Assembly (NCBI GenBank): GCA_031546715.1
Contig: JAVBKA010000102.1
Location: forward strand, 1 to 17,427
Origin: JAVBKA01 sp031546715
Lineage (GTDB): Bacteria; Bacillota; Clostridia; Oscillospirales; UBA929
Direction: 5' to 3'
DNA length: 17,427 nt
The translations under genes were made by a program, and so were the position numbers. Below the pieces are notes generated by a model. That model was given only the letters and a program-made list of their open reading frames with translations, made no database searches and had not been told where the DNA came from. Shown piece by piece: positions 14,609 to 17,427 of the stretch (position 1 is the stretch's first letter; the number at the start of each line of letters is the position of its first letter).

Positions 14609-15661
14609 ATGAACAGTACAAAACCAATCTGGGAAGCAGACGGAAAAGTTCTCATAATTGACCAAACGCTTCTGCCGTCAGAATATATGGTGACGGAAAT
14701 AACGTCAATCGCGCAAATGTGGACAGCGATAAAAACGCTTGCAGTCCGCGGTGCGCCTGCAATCGGTATCGCCTCCGCCTTTGGTATCTACCTAGGGGTT
14801 AAGGGTGAAAACCTTAGCGACAAGGTAAGCTTTATTGCGGCTGTTGACTGCTCTGCGGACTATATATGTACCTCAAGACCTACAGCCGTCAACCTTTTTT
14901 GGGCGGCTGACCGTATGAGGGCATTTGCTAGAGCCTGTGAATTTTCAACGGCAAGTACAGTATTAGCTGCCTTACTAGGTGAAGCAAATGCGATTTTAAG
15001 CGAGGACATTGAATCCTGCAAGGCAATCGGACGGTACGGCGCAGAACTTCTCAAAAGTTGTAAAGGCATTCTCACCCACTGCAACGCAGGTGCGCTCGCC
15101 ACCTCGGAGTACGGTACGGCACTGTCGCCTATATATACCCTCCAACAGCAGGGGGTACATTTAAAGGTGTACTCCGATGAAACCCGACCGCTTTTGCAAG
15201 GCTCAAGGCTTACCTCGTGGGAGCTTAGCCAAGCAGGAATTGACGTCACGGTTATTTGCGACAATATGGCGGGAGTTGTGATGAAAAACGGCTGGGTGGA
15301 CGCCGTAATCGTTGGGGCAGACCGAATTGCGGCAAATGGCGACTCTGCAAACAAAATTGGAACATACTCCTTGTCGGTACTGGCGAAGTATCACGGCATA
15401 CCATTCTATATCGCCGCCCCATACTCCACCATTGACCTATCCCTATCCTCCGGCGACCTGATTCCCATTGAGGAACGCAGCCCTGACGAAGTATTAGGTT
15501 TTGGTTCTGTCAGAACCGCCCCCGAAAACGTCAAGGCTTATAACCCCGCCTTTGACGTTGCGCCTTGGGAAAACATAACCGCAATCATAACCGAAAAAGG
15601 CGTAATTTCGCCGCCCTTTGACGTTAATTTGAAACGTTTTGCCGCCAATTCTGCTAAATGA
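14609..15661 (+). CDS. mtnA: S-methyl-5-thioribose-1-phosphate isomerase
   Basis: Converts methylthioribose-1-phosphate to methylthioribulose-1-phosphate in methionine salvage. The 350-residue sequence is full length. It carries AVRGAPAIGIASAFG (residues 45-59), TSRPTAVNLFWA (88-99), GILTHCNAGALAT (153-165) with the catalytic Cys158, SDETRPLLQGSRLTSWEL (189-206), ICDNMAG and GADRIAANGDSANKIGTY (236-253) with the catalytic Asp238. It closes with IPIEERSPDEV and NPAFDVAP. It resembles the eIF2B alpha/beta/delta fold, but the TRPTAVNL and Cys/Asp pair mark an isomerase. The ribosome site before the ATG at 14609 is weak. No other salvage gene (mtnK, mtnB, mtnN) is in the window, so the rest of the pathway must lie elsewhere or run differently. 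Confidence 0.95.
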   Translation: MNSTKPIWEADGKVLIIDQTLLPSEYMVTEITSIAQMWTAIKTLAVRGAPAIGIASAFGIYLGVKGENLSDKVSFIAAVDCSADYICTSRPTAVNLFWAADRMRAFARACEFSTASTVLAALLGEANAILSEDIESCKAIGRYGAELLKSCKGILTHCNAGALATSEYGTALSPIYTLQQQGVHLKVYSDETRPLLQGSRLTSWELSQAGIDVTVICDNMAGVVMKNGWVDAVIVGADRIAANGDSANKIGTYSLSVLAKYHGIPFYIAAPYSTIDLSLSSGDLIPIEERSPDEVLGFGSVRTAPENVKAYNPAFDVAPWENITAIITEKGVISPPFDVNLKRFAANSAK

Positions 15662-15672
15662 GAAATCTCTGA

Positions 15673-15711
15673 CAACAAGCTTTTAACGCTACACTTTGGC
15701 GTTTTTTGTTG
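15673..15711 (+). terminator. Terminator of mtnA, embedded in the 3' end of the convergent gene
   Basis: CAACAA (15673-15678) with TTGTTG (15706-15711) outside, and AACGC (15685-15689) with GCGTT (15699-15703) inside. The inner stem runs into TTTTTT on the + strand, so it ends mtnA transcription. It overlaps the last codons of the convergent oxidoreductase gene. Confidence 0.6.
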
Positions 15712-16987
15712 CGGGGTTGTCTACTATGTGACCTTCACTGTCAAACCGTGAGCCGTGACAAGGGCAGTCCCAAGTTTTTTCTGCTTTGTTCCACTTTAGC
15801 GCACAGCCTAAGTGGGTACACCTTCTTACAGTAGGTGTCAGTAAATTTATAACAGCCTCCGCTCCGTTTAGTAGTAGCTGAGGCTTTATAATTGAACGGC
15901 TGGGGGAAAACACATCGCTGTATTCGTTAGGCTTTTCAGCCGCTAAGTCGCTTAAAATCATGGCCGATACCATTGCGGACGTCATACCCCACTTGTTGAA
16001 GCCTGTTGCAACCAACCAGTTAGGGGTCGCCTTGGAATACCTGCCGATATAGGGTACGCCGTCAAGGGTCATGCAGTCCTGAGTTGCCCAGCACGCTTTT
16101 TCCTTAGCGTTTGGAAAGTGACGCTTCGCAAAGCTACGCAGCTCCCTGTATCCGCCGCCGCGCTTACCGGTTCTGTGGTCGCCGCCTCCGATGAATAATG
16201 CGCCGTTGTACCGTCGGAATGACATCCCCTTCTCGACCTCGTCAACGTACATATTGTTAATTAGGCTGTCTGTTTCCAACGCGATTGCGTAGGAACGGTG
16301 CTGATACATTTTAAGGAAATATGCACCATGAGAGTCCGCAAATGGGAAGTGTGACGCAAATATTATCTTTTTTGCAATTATTTCTCCCTTGTCAAAAAAT
16401 GCGACATTACCGCTGACTTTTGTTATCATGGTTTTCTCGTAAATAGTCAGGTTTTCCGCAATTTTGTATAAAAATTTCAGCGGATGAAACTGCGCCTGCC
16501 CTTCGATACCTAGCGCACCCGCCACCTCAAAAGGCAGGGGCGTTTTTGTTGCCATAACAGGCTCGATACCAAGCCTTCGCAGTGCCACCGCTTCCCGCTC
16601 CAGCGAACTTCTGTTATTAATTGCGTAGACAAATGAGGTTTTTTTCTCATAATCGCAGTCAATAATCTTGCATAACTCGTCATAGTAGCTCAGCGCGCGT
16701 CGGTTGATTTGCAAGTATTGCTGAGCTTTGTCAAAGGATGCTTTTTTTATCAGCTTATCGTAAATAAGCCCATGGAAAAACGTAAGCTTTGCCGTTGTAT
16801 TTTTGGTGACGCCGCTGCCGATTCTGTTGGCTTCAACAAGAGTGTACTCAACACCCGCATGCCCCAGCATGTGGGCACAAAGCACGCCGGTCAGCCCTCC
16901 GCCTATAACTAAGACGTCGGTTTTTATGCTTTTATCTAGGCTCGGAAACTCTGTCTCCTTGACGTTTTGTGTCCATAACGATGTCAT
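15689..16987 (-). CDS. FAD-dependent oxidoreductase with C-terminal Rieske [2Fe-2S] motif
   Basis: A 432-residue protein. The N-terminal DAO-type FAD domain opens with TDVLVIGGGLTGVLCAHMLG, then EANRIGSGVTKNTTAKLT. Later come YNGALFIGGGDHRTGKRGG, CMTLDGVPYIGRY, and VATGFNKWGMTSAMVSA. The last 43 residues are a Rieske cluster site, CTHLGC...CPCHGSRF, with ligands Cys390, His392, Cys408 and His411, ending in DNPATKN. The beta strands that normally precede the first ligand loop in a Rieske fold seem largely absent, so the Rieske part is unusually short. The start at 16987 is chosen because GAAGGA lies 8 nt upstream; the ATG at 16996 touches that site directly. A 21-bp palindrome lies 23 nt upstream and is probably its operator. 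Substrate and electron partner are unknown. Confidence 0.88.
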   Translation of the reverse strand: MTSLWTQNVKETEFPSLDKSIKTDVLVIGGGLTGVLCAHMLGHAGVEYTLVEANRIGSGVTKNTTAKLTFFHGLIYDKLIKKASFDKAQQYLQINRRALSYYDELCKIIDCDYEKKTSFVYAINNRSSLEREAVALRRLGIEPVMATKTPLPFEVAGALGIEGQAQFHPLKFLYKIAENLTIYEKTMITKVSGNVAFFDKGEIIAKKIIFASHFPFADSHGAYFLKMYQHRSYAIALETDSLINNMYVDEVEKGMSFRRYNGALFIGGGDHRTGKRGGGYRELRSFAKRHFPNAKEKACWATQDCMTLDGVPYIGRYSKATPNWLVATGFNKWGMTSAMVSAMILSDLAAEKPNEYSDVFSPSRSIIKPQLLLNGAEAVINLLTPTVRRCTHLGCALKWNKAEKTWDCPCHGSRFDSEGHIVDNPATKNAKV

Positions 16988-17009
16988 GTAAATCATCCTT
17001 CGTGTTTTT

Positions 17010-17030
17010 TGTTAGTATTCAATACTAACA
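17010..17030. promoter_or_regulatory. Perfect 21-bp palindrome, likely operator of the Rieske oxidoreductase gene
   Basis: TGTTAGTATT (17010-17019), C, AATACTAACA (17021-17030) is a perfect palindrome. A second pair, TTCGTG (16999-17004) and CACGAA (17031-17036), flanks it with a 5-nt bulge. It sits where the minus-strand promoter should lie. The size suits a dimeric repressor; it is not followed by a T tract, so a terminator is unlikely. I do not recognise the regulator. Confidence 0.6.
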
Positions 17031-17099
17031 CACGAATTATGCACGGCGAACACATCTCCCATTCACTGGAATTTCAAATAGAAATCAAGCCCTTCAAAG

Positions 17100-17427
17100 C
17101 TAATGATTAACTACTGCAATCGCAATCGAATTGCAAAGCACTCTGGTTTTTCGTAAAAACTCAGGCAGCTTTTCCGAAACATGGTCATGCATTTGCTCAT
17201 GCAAGGCTTGTATTAAATCCTTTGCCAGCCTGCCTAACCCTGTTGCGCCGATGTCTGCAAGGGCGAGCTTCATGGAGATTAGCTCAAGTTCGAAAATTGT
17301 CTTGTCCGAAAGTGCGAAGTCATGCTCTAAGGCGTTCAAACGCTGAACGGAATTTTTTGCAAATTCTCGTAAAAGCTCTAGATACTCAGCTTGATTATTA
17401 AGCAGTCTGGTCAGAGCTGAGCTGATA
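17100..17427 (-). CDS. C-terminal end of a protein with an HPt-like domain lacking the phospho-histidine (partial)
   Basis: The frame is open from the window edge (17426) to a TAG at 17100-17102 and gives 108 residues, all predicted helical. The run YLELLREFAKNSVQRLNALEHDFALSDK, followed by a helix containing SMKLALADIGATGLGRLAKDL and a last helix ending at VVNH, matches the order of an HPt phosphotransfer domain, as in YLELLxxF...HALKSxSxxIGAxxLSxxAKxLE. At the position of the phosphorylated His there is an Ile (ISMKLALADIGA), so phosphotransfer is not expected. The parent is probably a hybrid sensor kinase or response-regulator protein whose start is outside the window. A TTG at 17339 could start a short product but falls inside the domain and is not preferred. 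Confidence 0.55.
   Translation of the reverse strand, partial: ISSALTRLLNNQAEYLELLREFAKNSVQRLNALEHDFALSDKTIFELELISMKLALADIGATGLGRLAKDLIQALHEQMHDHVSEKLPEFLRKTRVLCNSIAIAVVNH

Overview
The window reads as chromosomal DNA of a Gram-positive, low-to-medium GC anaerobe, most likely a member of the Clostridia. The reasons are a HrcA/CIRCE-type groESL operon, strong AGGAGG-like ribosome sites, an NfnAB-type electron-bifurcating transhydrogenase pair, HemW, a FAD oxidoreductase with a Rieske tail of the kind common in gut clostridia, and A-stem-T bidirectional terminators. No rRNA, tRNA, CRISPR array, transposase or phage gene was found. Most of the window is core or house-keeping DNA.

Left part, + strand (1-7482). 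A decayed ribosome hibernation factor gene (HPF) whose C-terminal domain is still clean ends at a terminator. It is followed by a YegS/BmrU-type lipid kinase, then groES-groEL behind a sigma-A promoter and a CIRCE operator with an unusual 8-nt spacer. After a very long perfect hairpin comes a two-gene unit with its own promoter: a FecR-domain lipoprotein with a long Pro/Thr and Pro/Ser repeat linker, coupled by a TAATG overlap to a zinc-ribbon, single-pass membrane protein. I do not know the function of this pair. It is the best candidate here for something undescribed.

Middle part, - strand (7615-14452). Two tightly packed operons. The first runs nfnA-nfnB-rsmG-URO-D-like gene, the second MATE transporter-hemW. 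Three of the junctions are 8-nt start/stop overlaps. The two operons are separated by about 245 bp holding a 105-bp imperfect palindrome that looks like a dispersed repeat. The MATE gene probably starts at an ATT codon.

Right part (14466-17427). A divergent promoter region drives MATE on the - strand and mtnA (methylthioribose-1-phosphate isomerase) on the + strand. mtnA converges on a FAD/Rieske oxidoreductase whose upstream region holds a perfect 21-bp palindrome, a likely operator. The window ends inside the 3' end of a - strand gene whose C-terminus resembles an HPt phosphotransfer domain but lacks the phospho-accepting histidine.

Start sites were corrected where ribosome sites argued for it (URO-D-like gene, hemW, MATE, Rieske protein). 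Functional calls come from remembered family motifs, not from searches.
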